A stretch of 7,178 nucleotides of DNA from CAG-791 sp963605745 (GCA_963605745.1 CAVCWT010000071.1:1-7178), one strand, 5' to 3'. Shown: positions 1-5,037, counted from the stretch's first letter. Program-made: numbers and translations. Notes: generated from the sequence alone by a model not told the origin.

Positions 1-17
1 CTCTGATTAACTAATTT

Positions 18-365
18 CTACCATGCAGGTGTCCAACTTGCACTTGCAATTTGCGCTTTTTTATCGGTGCTGTTGTCATTAATAGTCAGGCTACCGTTTG
101 TGTCAACACAGATTTCGTTGTAGGTGTAATCAGTGCTCAGCGTTTTGCCGTTCAGGTCGAGTTTAACGGTCTTGTTGATTGTCAGGTTGTCGGTGAGTTC
201 AACGTCGTCTGTCAGCTTTATAATATCGCCACTATTTGCACTGTCGATTTTGGATTTCAAGTCGTCATCTATACCGACTTCAATTTCCGTCGCAAAGACG
301 GCAGTCGGTAGTAATGCAACAACCAGCATAAAACTGATCAGAATACTGAGCAGTCGGTTCTTCAT
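18..365 (-). CDS. Short secreted surface-protein fragment (signal peptide plus start of a beta-helix-like domain)
   Basis: The product is 115 residues. It starts at an ATG preceded by a purine-rich site (AAGGAAAGAGGCG) about nine bases upstream. Residues 1-25 form a classic signal peptide: basic MKNR, a hydrophobic core, then a TAVFA cleavage site. The mature part contains DDLKSKIDSANSGDIIKL and DLNGKTLS-type phrases followed by LTINDNST. These are typical of the first turns of large right-handed beta-helix adhesins of Clostridia, which usually run to many hundreds of residues and often end in SLH domains. Here the frame ends in TAG after SWTPAW, and the other two frames also stop within about a dozen bases. 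It is therefore probably the truncated 5' end of a larger gene, although a genuine short secreted protein cannot be excluded. The stretch looks more AT-rich than the other coding regions. I see no clear promoter upstream. Confidence 0.6.
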   Translation of the reverse strand: MKNRLLSILISFMLVVALLPTAVFATEIEVGIDDDLKSKIDSANSGDIIKLTDDVELTDNLTINKTVKLDLNGKTLSTDYTYNEICVDTNGSLTINDNSTDKKAQIASASWTPAW

Positions 366-404
366 ATGTTTTCGCCTCTTTCCTTCTTTGTTCAGATTGT
401 CATT

Positions 405-447
405 GTCCTTTGGTGCTATACCAAAGGACAGAGGGGCGCCCCTCTGT
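405..447. terminator. Two abutting hairpins between the 54-residue gene and the secreted-protein gene
   Basis: GTCCTTTGG (405-413) and CCAAAGGAC (421-429) form a perfect 9-bp stem with a 7-base loop. Positions 428-447 are a perfect 20-bp palindrome (ACAGAGGGGC followed by its complement). On the plus strand the palindrome is followed by a T-rich tract (450-457), as in a rho-independent terminator. On the minus strand, the direction of both flanking genes, there is no T-run after either stem. The structure may still separate the operon from the downstream gene or protect an RNA end. The minus-strand role is inference. Confidence 0.45.
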
Positions 448-455
448 GATTTTTC

Positions 456-620
456 TTATCCGAGTTTTCCCTTGCGAGCCTCGCCTATCTCGGTCTCAAT
501 TTCTTTTTTGCTCAAATACCCTTTGTCCGCAGCCTTTGCTCGCATGGAAAGGAAGGCACTTACAGCCTTCTTCTGCTGTTCGCTGTCTGCATTCTTCTTT
601 TTTTCGTCCACGTCTTTCAT
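456..620 (-). CDS. 54-residue charged protein of unknown function, last gene of the vapBC operon
   Basis: I do not recognise this protein. The sequence begins MKDVDEKKKNADSEQQ and ends EIGEARKGKLG. It is rich in Lys and Glu, has no membrane segment and is probably mostly helical. Its middle (AVSAFLSMRAKAADKGYLSKKEIETEIG) resembles short helical regions of small DNA-binding or antitoxin-type proteins, but that is only an impression. The ATG overlaps the TGA of the upstream gene (ATGA), so translation is probably coupled. The GGAGG just upstream abuts this ATG, whereas a GTG at 609-611 lies nine bases from it, so the true start may be that GTG, giving 51 residues. A hairpin cluster follows the stop. 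Confidence 0.6.
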   Translation of the reverse strand: MKDVDEKKKNADSEQQKKAVSAFLSMRAKAADKGYLSKKEIETEIGEARKGKLG

Positions 621-1156
621 CCTCCGAATAGCTTCCGAATCCAGCTTTTCTTTTCCGTTGCTCCTGTGGTCTCTTGCGTCTGCGCTGATCCTGCATCAGA
701 ATTTTCCTCCATAAGCTGCTGCTGGATCGTCCCGGCGTGGAGTGCCTGTGCGGCCTGCGCCGTCTGCTGTGCCGCGACCAGCGCCGCGCTACACTCCGAT
801 AGCCGCGCATTCAGATCTGCGATCTGCTTATCCTTCACGGCAAGCTGCTCATTTTTTCGGTCTAATTCCTTTTGAAGCATCTCAATTACTGCATCAAAAA
901 CCGCTTCATTGATGCGGTTTTGAAGTGCTTCATGATGCACTTCATGATGTGCTTCAGCTGATGCACCATTTGCCAAAATTCCTTGTTTTATCAGGGTTTC
1001 AGCCGCTTCATCATAGTACTTCACGCCGCTTCGTTGAAGTGCTTCATGAAGCACTTCACGATGTACTTCATTGATGTGGTTTTGCTTGATGAAGCGATAG
1101 ACCTTTTGTTTGTCAACGCCAAGCTCATCGGCGATTTCCTTGATGGTTTTTGCCAC
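617..1156 (-). CDS. DUF536-like plasmid protein: N-terminal HTH, coiled coil, basic C-terminal tail
   Basis: The product is 179 residues. Residues 1-25 (KTIKEIADELGVDKQKVYRF) are a helix-turn-helix of the kind found at the start of DUF536 proteins, which sit beside replication genes on Gram-positive theta plasmids. Residues 85-135 form a coiled coil, 145-168 are a polar linker, and the end (KKSWIRKLFGG) is a basic aromatic tail. This order matches the DUF536 pattern. Between HTH and coiled coil are two repeated phrases, EVHREVLHEALQR (30-42) and HHEVHHEALQNRIN (70-83), encoded by near-identical DNA blocks. The start is GTG, the only ATG/GTG start before a frame stop, four bases after the upstream gene and with a weak ribosome site, so coupling is likely. 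The role is probably DNA binding in copy control or partition; the family assignment is from recall of its architecture. Confidence 0.7.
   Translation of the reverse strand: MAKTIKEIADELGVDKQKVYRFIKQNHINEVHREVLHEALQRSGVKYYDEAAETLIKQGILANGASAEAHHEVHHEALQNRINEAVFDAVIEMLQKELDRKNEQLAVKDKQIADLNARLSECSAALVAAQQTAQAAQALHAGTIQQQLMEENSDAGSAQTQETTGATEKKSWIRKLFGG
921..956. repeat. 36-bp block A: three 12-bp units inside the DUF536-like gene
   Basis: The block reads as TGAAGTGCTTCA, TGATGCACTTCA, TGATGTGCTTCA, head to tail. Each unit is close to palindromic (pattern TGAWGYRCTTCA). It matches block B (1035-1070) at 33 of 36 positions. A flanking TTCATTGATGYGGTTTTG sequence also recurs, at 905-922 and 1067-1084. 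Confidence 0.85.
1035..1070. repeat. 36-bp block B: three 12-bp units inside the DUF536-like gene
   Basis: The units are TGAAGTGCTTCA, TGAAGCACTTCA and CGATGTACTTCA. The first two units together are a perfect 24-bp palindrome (1035-1058). The block lies 114 bp from block A, an exact multiple of three, so both are read in the same codon phase (His-Glu-rich four-residue repeats). Confidence 0.85.
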
Positions 1157-1160
1157 CAGA

Positions 1161-1349
1161 TCACCACGCTCTCATATACTCTTTCAGCTCATCATCCAGA
1201 TTGAAGGGCAGCCGCCCAAGACGAACGGTTTCTTTGAAGAACAGAATAACGGCCTCCTCCAGCGTCAGCCCATTTTCTGCAAAAACTCTTTCGGCCTGCG
1301 CTTTCAGCTCTTCATCAATCGTAAGGGTAACTTCTACTTGCTGTCCCAT
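1161..1349 (-). CDS. RelB/DinJ-family antitoxin-like protein without an adjacent toxin
   Basis: The product is 62 residues. VEVTLTIDEELKAQAERVFAENGLTLEEAVILFFKETVRLGRLPF is the ribbon-helix-helix N-terminus of RelB/DinJ antitoxins: a strand at residues 4-11, two helices, and the conserved G-x-PF ending near 45-49. DinJ proteins usually run to 80-100 residues with a toxin-binding tail. Here only about a dozen residues (NLDDELKEYMRAW) follow the DNA-binding part, so it is short. The ATG follows the vapC stop with no gap, and GGGGG about eight bases upstream serves as ribosome site. No RelE/YafQ-like toxin follows; the DUF536-like gene takes the toxin's usual place. It may be an orphan antitoxin, a transcriptional regulator of the operon, or a defence against a chromosomal toxin. 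Confidence 0.75.
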   Translation of the reverse strand: MGQQVEVTLTIDEELKAQAERVFAENGLTLEEAVILFFKETVRLGRLPFNLDDELKEYMRAW

Positions 1350-1769
1350 TTATCCATCCCCCGACTCAGCCCAATTCTCAACGTCCAGTCCCGGCACACG
1401 CTCAAACTCACGGACATTGTTTGTCACCAAAATCATATCCTCGGCCTTTGCATGTGCGGCGATCAGCATATCCAGCGGGCCGATTGGCGTTCCATTGCTC
1501 TGGAGGTAGGCCCTGATCGCTCCGTACTCCGATGCGGCTGCCGCGCCGAACGGAAGCACGGCGAGAGGAATCAGAAACCGCAGCAATGCCTGCTCGTTTT
1601 TCGCTGGATTTGAGCTGTGCTTCATCCCATACTCCAGTTCGGCCAAAGTAATGGAAGAAATACAAACCCCATTGTTAAGCTCTTTTTTCAGCCGTTGCAG
1701 CACATGCTCCGGCTTGTTTTTCATTGCATAGATGCAAATGTTGGTGTCCAGCATATACGTCACAGGCAT
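1350..1769 (-). CDS. vapC: VapC toxin, PIN-domain ribonuclease
   Basis: The product is 139 residues, a normal VapC length. It is the toxin of a type II pair; VapC enzymes of this group cut specific RNAs, often initiator tRNA, using a metal bound by acidic residues. The PIN signature is clear: MLDTNICIYAMK with Asp8, TLAELEYG with Glu44, GPLDMLIAAHA with Asp100, and ILVTNNVREFERVPGL with Asn117/Asn118 and Glu121. This matches the VapC/MvpT group of enterobacterial plasmids. The ATG overlaps the end of vapB by ten bases, and the gene is followed directly by the RelB-like antitoxin. The RNA target cannot be read from the sequence. All key acidic residues are present, so the toxin is probably active. 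Confidence 0.92.
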   Translation of the reverse strand: MPVTYMLDTNICIYAMKNKPEHVLQRLKKELNNGVCISSITLAELEYGMKHSSNPAKNEQALLRFLIPLAVLPFGAAAASEYGAIRAYLQSNGTPIGPLDMLIAAHAKAEDMILVTNNVREFERVPGLDVENWAESGDG

Positions 1770-1990
1770 TCTCTCTCTTTCTGGACGCCCTGATTCCTTC
1801 CGTCCTCAAAAATATCGCTGGTAAAGCTGTTCAGCCCATCCAAGAATGTCTGCCACACAGACTCCTTCGGTACAAGGATTACCGCAGCGCCAAGCTGCTG
1901 GACAATGACCTCGTCCGCATCAAAGCGAAATTTCTTCGGCAGGCGTACCGCCTGACTTCTTCCATTCTCAAAAATCTTTGCAGTATCCAT
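1760..1990 (-). CDS. vapB: VapB antitoxin (AbrB/MazE-fold DNA-binding)
   Basis: The product is 76 residues from the ATG at 1990. An in-frame GTG nine bases further upstream is rejected because AGGAGG would overlap it, whereas this ATG sits eight bases after GGAGG. The start, AKIFENGRSQAVRLPKKFRFDADEVIVQQLG, is the swapped-hairpin AbrB-like DNA-binding domain of VapB. The C-terminal part (VWQTFLDGLNSFTSDIFEDGR) is the usual toxin-wrapping tail. VapB neutralises VapC and normally represses its own promoter together with VapC. A strong promoter lies directly upstream, and its AT-rich spacer holds two ATGATATA words that could be operator half-sites. It overlaps vapC by ten bases, the expected coupling of a type II pair. 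Confidence 0.93.
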   Translation of the reverse strand: MDTAKIFENGRSQAVRLPKKFRFDADEVIVQQLGAAVILVPKESVWQTFLDGLNSFTSDIFEDGRNQGVQKERECL

Positions 1991-2011
1991 GACTGTCACC
2001 TCCTAACTCGG

Positions 2012-2040
2012 TTTATATCATAATATATATCATGTGTCAA
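2012..2040 (-). promoter_or_regulatory. Promoter of the vapBC operon
   Basis: On the minus strand, TTGACA (2035-2040) and TATAAA (2012-2017) are separated by exactly 17 bases, close to the ideal housekeeping promoter. The spacer is CATGATATATATTATGA, so ATGATATA occurs twice, the second copy running into the -10 element. A VapBC complex binding there would block RNA polymerase. The vapB start codon is about 20 bases after the -10. Confidence 0.85.
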
Positions 2041-2194
2041 TAGGGTGCTTTCTATCCCTCTGCATCGCAGCCACTAAAAAGGCAAAAAAACACATTTTTA
2101 GCCCTTCTGAGCCGCTTTTCGGAGCTGGGTAGTATCCCTACCATCAACGCACCGAAAACGCCGTCCTGCGGGGATAAATGCCCCAAAATGAACC
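2041..2194. other. Non-coding gap between the replication gene and the vapBC promoter, with weak hairpins
   Basis: The gap holds small inverted repeats: CTAAAAA (2074-2080) with TTTTTAG (2095-2101), GGTAG (2128-2132) with CTACC (2138-2142), and GGGG/CCCC around 2170-2184. A run of seven Ts appears on the minus strand near 2090 but has no GC-rich stem before it. This may be where the replication transcript ends; no strong terminator is visible. Confidence 0.3.
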
Positions 2195-3712
2195 CTAATC
2201 TCCGTCCTTTTTCAAAGCCTCCACCAGCAGATCGCTCAGTGCCTGCGACGGTCTCACTCTGGCTACCATGTGGCCGTCCTCCTGCCACACCGCAGGCGGC
2301 TCACTGTCCCACCACTTGCGGATCGTCTTCGGATCAAGTCCGGTATCTCTGTGGCAGTCCGCCTTACGCCCTTCTGGATGATTCTTCCGCCACTCATAAA
2401 CTACACGCTCCGCATTATGCCTGCCGTTTCCTTCTCTCCAATCCTTTTTTCCCTTTTGCCGAACCCCAATATCCCGAATTGCCCTTGCAATCTCTAAATG
2501 GTCTTTTTGCTTGCGCCAATTTCTCTTATTGACCGGCATAGTCATGCCGGAGAGCTTGGCAATATCGTCCCTCGGAAAGGTCACATAGTCCTCGTTGAAC
2601 ATCTCCAGAGCGCACACCACATCGTCCTTTGTAAAGCGGTTGATGTCCTCCACGCTCATATCGTCGTACGGCTTAATCAGAGCGAACGCGTCCCGGCGCA
2701 GTTCCTCTTCGTCTATGCCGCACTTTTTGGCATAGATGGCAAGCGTCATAATCCCATAGAACCGATGCCCCACTCGGATCTCGTCAGCGATCCGGTGCAG
2801 CCACCAGTCATAGAGATCCCGTTTCACCGTCCAGCGGCCCCGGCGCTCCTTTTTCACGATCCTGTGCTCGTACCAGTCCGGGTACTTCTCTTTTGCCTCG
2901 GCCAGCGACAGACGGCTCTTTCGCATAAGCGCCTGTATGCGCTGCTGTTCTCCGTTGCTGTCCGGAATATAGTCCAGCAGCTTCTCCAGCTCCACAGCGC
3001 CGCCATACCGATACGCCACCACTGGATAGTCCTTGCCCAGCTTTGTGCCGGTTCCCACCACACGGAAGCCCTGCAAAACACCCTGCATCTGCGGCTCCCG
3101 GATGGACGAGGTAAACCTGTTCCAGATCTGCCGGGTGAGAGCATATTTCAGTTCTTTCAAAATCTTCTGATTGTGCGGGTACATAGGGATCGGCTCGGTC
3201 AGCACATAATACAGATGCAGCCCCGTCCCGCTGTTTACCACGAAGGTGGCCTTGGGAATAATGTCCTTGTTCATCTGATGCAGCGTGTCCCGAAGCTGCG
3301 GCATCCCCACGCCGTCCAGGTCAAACACCAGCGCATAGAGATACCGGGCATTTTTTCCGTTGCGTTTGAGACCGAAATATGAGATAGGGGACATGATCGT
3401 AAACTCGGTTTCCTTAAGCTCGTCCAATTCCTTCAGGTCATCCGTAATCAAATACCGATAGGCTTTGCCGTCTCCCTTGATCTCCAGTGCAACGCCGTTC
3501 TCCTGAACCACTTTTGACTTTGGAGGTACAACCAGAGCGATACCGTTGCCCTTGGCATCCTCCAAGTACCCCTTTCGCTCAAACGATCCTTCCGGGAATA
3601 TCTCCCGATAAAATTCGAGAGGTTCCACCTGCTCCAGATACTGATGAAGCAATGCATTCTTCTCCCGGTAAAGTGCCCGCTGCCGCTCCAGCGCTGCCTG
3701 CTGCTCCGTCAC
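2195..3712 (-). CDS. Plasmid replication protein of the archaeo-eukaryotic primase (primase-polymerase) type
   Basis: The product is 505 residues. It probably primes or starts replication of the element. LYALVFDLDGVG (125-136) carries the D-x-D metal-binding pair Asp131/Asp133 of archaeo-eukaryotic primases. VVNSGTGLHLYYVL (158-171) is their S-x-H-type second motif, with His166. FRVVGTGTKLG (216-226) is the nucleotide-contact segment seen in plasmid and ICE relatives. Residues 300-350 (DWWLHRIADEIRVGHRFYGIMTLAIYAKKCGI) look like the helical PriCT-like region that follows such domains. Residues 447-470 (EGRKADCHRDTGLDPKTIRKWW) form a terminal helix-turn-helix, a candidate origin-binding part. 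The start is GTG, overlapping the upstream stop as GTGA, with AAGGAGAGG a short distance upstream. The usual third catalytic acid is not obvious. No rolling-circle motif is present. Confidence 0.78.
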   Translation of the reverse strand: MTEQQAALERQRALYREKNALLHQYLEQVEPLEFYREIFPEGSFERKGYLEDAKGNGIALVVPPKSKVVQENGVALEIKGDGKAYRYLITDDLKELDELKETEFTIMSPISYFGLKRNGKNARYLYALVFDLDGVGMPQLRDTLHQMNKDIIPKATFVVNSGTGLHLYYVLTEPIPMYPHNQKILKELKYALTRQIWNRFTSSIREPQMQGVLQGFRVVGTGTKLGKDYPVVAYRYGGAVELEKLLDYIPDSNGEQQRIQALMRKSRLSLAEAKEKYPDWYEHRIVKKERRGRWTVKRDLYDWWLHRIADEIRVGHRFYGIMTLAIYAKKCGIDEEELRRDAFALIKPYDDMSVEDINRFTKDDVVCALEMFNEDYVTFPRDDIAKLSGMTMPVNKRNWRKQKDHLEIARAIRDIGVRQKGKKDWREGNGRHNAERVVYEWRKNHPEGRKADCHRDTGLDPKTIRKWWDSEPPAVWQEDGHMVARVRPSQALSDLLVEALKKDGD

Positions 3713-3993
3713 CTGCTTTCCCTCTCCTTCCTCAGCCGCTCCAGTTCATCTGCAATCAACTTCACATACCTCTGGCTAAATGCCTTTCGATCTGCTTCGA
3801 ACTCTGCCTTTTCCTCTTCCGTCATTTCTCTGGTGTTATCCTCAATATAGTAAATCGTCTTCGGCACTCCATAGAAATCATCCCAAATATACTGCGGCCT
3901 CAACGGATCAACAGGAATACGCCCCCGCAGTCCCCATTGATTGACCGTCCTGCTGTTTTCCGGTTTAATTCCTCGTTTTCTCGGCTGACTCAT
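3709..3993 (-). CDS. 94-residue protein of unknown function, coupled to the replication gene
   Basis: I do not recognise this protein. The start at 3993 is preceded by GGAGG seven bases upstream. A longer reading from a GTG at 4119 is rejected because the extra residues come from hairpin-rich leader DNA and low-complexity Pro/Arg/Phe sequence. Residues 1-25 are basic (SQPRKRGIKPENSRTVNQWGLRGR), the middle has DPLRPQYIWDDFYGVPKTIYYIED, and residues 57-94 (EEEKAEFEADRKAFSQRYVKLIADELERLRKERESR) form a charged helix, probably a coiled coil. There is no membrane segment. Its stop overlaps the start of the replication gene by four bases (GTGA), so the two are probably made in step. A replication accessory or copy-control role is inference from position. 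Confidence 0.75.
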   Translation of the reverse strand: MSQPRKRGIKPENSRTVNQWGLRGRIPVDPLRPQYIWDDFYGVPKTIYYIEDNTREMTEEEKAEFEADRKAFSQRYVKLIADELERLRKERESR

Positions 3994-4324
3994 GCTAACA
4001 CCTCCAAAAGAAAAAGAAGCAAAAAGAAAAGTCCGCTGCGGCGGGGCCCGCCTGCGGGCGGGAAGGGGGAAAGGGGGAGCCAAAGAGCGGCCCCTCCGGG
4101 GCCTTAAAGAGAAAGTCACCTCCCCCTTTCCCCCTCGCTCCGGGGCATGGAAATGATGGAAAACCCGTTGGGTTTACCACATTCCCACACCCCTCCGCAC
4201 ACCCCCTTTTCCCCTCCGACTTTCTCCCTTTCAGAGAGAGAAATAGTTTCGTTTTAAGTAAGGCCTAAAGGCCTATACATTTGGCATATATTATCAATAT
4301 ATTTTTTCCCTATTTTCACTTATC
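3994..4324 (-). promoter_or_regulatory. Long structured leader of the replication operon
   Basis: About 320 bases separate the promoter from the first start codon. The leader contains, in minus-strand order, AGGCCT twice (4269-4274, 4261-4266), AAACCC/GGGTTT around a 3-base loop (4161-4175), a 16-bp long-range inverted repeat (4064-4079 with 4120-4135), GGCCCC/GGGGCC (4089-4103) in its loop, and CCCGCC/GGCGGG (4047-4062). The strands are strongly unequal in purines. It may fold as a control element on the transcript or form part of the replication origin. No open reading frame with its own good start is evident here. Confidence 0.45.
4064..4135. repeat. 16-bp inverted repeat with a nested hairpin
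   Basis: AGGGGGAAAGGGGGAG (4064-4079) and its exact complement CTCCCCCTTTCCCCCT (4120-4135) flank 40 bases. That loop holds a perfect GGCCCC-TCC-GGGGCC hairpin (4089-4103). One arm is all purine and the other all pyrimidine. Confidence 0.8.
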
Positions 4325-4353
4325 ATTATAGCCTGTCCAAAAGACGATTGCAA
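4325..4353 (-). promoter_or_regulatory. Probable promoter of the 94-residue/replication-gene operon
   Basis: On the minus strand, TTGCAA (4348-4353) and a perfect TATAAT (4325-4330) are 17 bases apart. The -35 falls in the loop of the hairpin at 4330-4370, and the spacer covers one arm of its stem. Transcription would begin near 4318 and run through the leader. Confidence 0.65.
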
Positions 4354-4376
4354 GGTCCTTTGGACAGGCTGTTTTT
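4330..4376 (+). terminator. Strong rho-independent terminator on the plus strand
   Basis: AGCCTGTCCAAA (4330-4341) pairs perfectly with TTTGGACAGGCT (4359-4370) around a 17-base loop, followed by GTTTTT. No plus-strand gene ends here. It may insulate the brnT promoter, or end a plus-strand RNA antisense to the replication leader. Confidence 0.7.
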
Positions 4377-4402
4377 ACAATGATTTTGTCGTCTAATTTG
4401 TA

Positions 4403-4431
4403 TTGCATTTTGTCTTACGTTTTGCTATAAT
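4403..4431 (+). promoter_or_regulatory. Promoter of brnT-brnA
   Basis: TTGCAT (4403-4408), a 17-base spacer, and TATAAT (4426-4431), with a TG one base before the -10 (extended -10). The brnT start follows about 23 bases later. BrnA-type antitoxins usually repress this promoter; I see no clear operator palindrome. Confidence 0.82.
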
Positions 4432-4453
4432 GATGGTGACCGGAGGGATGAAA

Positions 4454-4741
4454 ATGCAGTTCGAGTGGGATGACCAGAAAGATAAAATCAACCTCGCAAA
4501 GCACGGCATAGATTTCAGCACTGCCGCGCTGGTTTTTCAAGATGAAAACCGAATAGAACTTTACGATGAAGCCCACTCTACCACCGAGGATCGGTACATC
4601 ACCATCGGTCAGATCAACGGTGTTGCCGTTATTGTCATGGTGGTCTATACAGAAAGGGATCATGCGATCCGGCTAATATCTGCACGTAGAGCTACAAAAC
4701 AGGAAGGGAGGATGTACTATGAATGTTCGCAAGGATATTGA
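4454..4741 (+). CDS. brnT: BrnT-family ribonuclease toxin
   Basis: The product is 95 residues, the usual BrnT length. BrnT is a small RelE-fold ribonuclease that slows growth until bound by BrnA. The start MQFEWDDQKDKINLAKHGIDFSTA is the family signature (F-E-W-D-x-x-K, then N-x-x-K-H-G-I-x-F), and the second half, RYITIGQINGVAVIVMVVYTERDHAIRLISARRATKQEGRMYYE, carries the conserved Arg-rich I-S-A-R-x-A-x-x-x-E segment. I chose the ATG at 4454 because GGAGG lies seven bases before it; an ATG at 4448 abuts that site and would add only two residues. The end overlaps brnA by 23 bases, in the canonical toxin-first order. No key residue appears to be lost. Confidence 0.92.
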   Translation: MQFEWDDQKDKINLAKHGIDFSTAALVFQDENRIELYDEAHSTTEDRYITIGQINGVAVIVMVVYTERDHAIRLISARRATKQEGRMYYECSQGY

Positions 4742-5030
4742 TCTAAACAGGCCCCTAACGGATGCCCAGCTTGAAATGCTCAATGCTTTGGCCGAAAGGC
4801 CCATAACTCCAGATGAAGATTGCCCGGAACTATCTGCGGCACAGCTGGCCATGTTCAGACGGATCTCCGAGGAAAACCATGACGAACGCTGCAAGCAGTC
4901 TGTCACTCTGCGCCTCTCTCCGCAGGCATTGAGAAAGGCACGATCCCTCGGAAAAGGTTATACCTCGGTACTGAGCCGAATCCTTGAGAGTGCGTTGAAC
5001 AACCCCGACGTGATCCGTCGAAATCTGTAA
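4719..5030 (+). CDS. brnA: BrnA-family antitoxin (ribbon-helix-helix)
   Basis: The product is 103 residues, starting at an ATG with GGGAGG seven bases upstream, inside the end of brnT. Residues 1-55 are a polar, acidic segment (PLTDAQLEMLNALAERPITPDEDCPELSAAQLAMFRR), the likely toxin-binding region. Residues 60-93 (QSVTLRLSPQALRKARSLGKGYTSVLSRILESAL) form the ribbon-helix-helix, with the GKGYTSVL turn typical of BrnA. It should neutralise BrnT and repress the promoter at 4403-4431. It is transcribed toward the relaxase gene, and the two are separated by a hairpin. Confidence 0.9.
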   Translation: MNVRKDIDLNRPLTDAQLEMLNALAERPITPDEDCPELSAAQLAMFRRISEENHDERCKQSVTLRLSPQALRKARSLGKGYTSVLSRILESALNNPDVIRRNL

Positions 5031-5037
5031 AATCAAG

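Noticed and set aside
133..714. A 193-residue plus-strand frame over the left end
   Set aside because: It is hydrophobic and Ser/Phe-rich and runs antisense to three minus-strand genes with proper starts; it also crosses the hairpins at 405-447.
921..1070. A CRISPR-like reading of the 36-bp repeats
   Set aside because: There are only two copies, they lie in frame within a coding gene, and there are no cas genes.
2052..2288. A 78-residue minus-strand frame running from the end of the replication gene into the gap
   Set aside because: It begins inside the replication gene in another frame, has no ribosome site I could identify, and shows no domain.
2498..3382. A 294-residue plus-strand open frame
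   Set aside because: It lies antisense to the replication gene, whose motifs and coupling are clear, and its translation shows no recognisable domain.
2195..3712. A rolling-circle replication initiator
   Set aside because: There is no HUH motif or catalytic-tyrosine pattern; the motifs are primase-like.
3994..4119. A 42-residue N-terminal extension of the 94-residue protein from a GTG at 4119
   Set aside because: The GTG overlaps its own GGAGG, the peptide is low-complexity and comes from hairpin DNA, and a well-spaced GGAGG supports the ATG at 3993.
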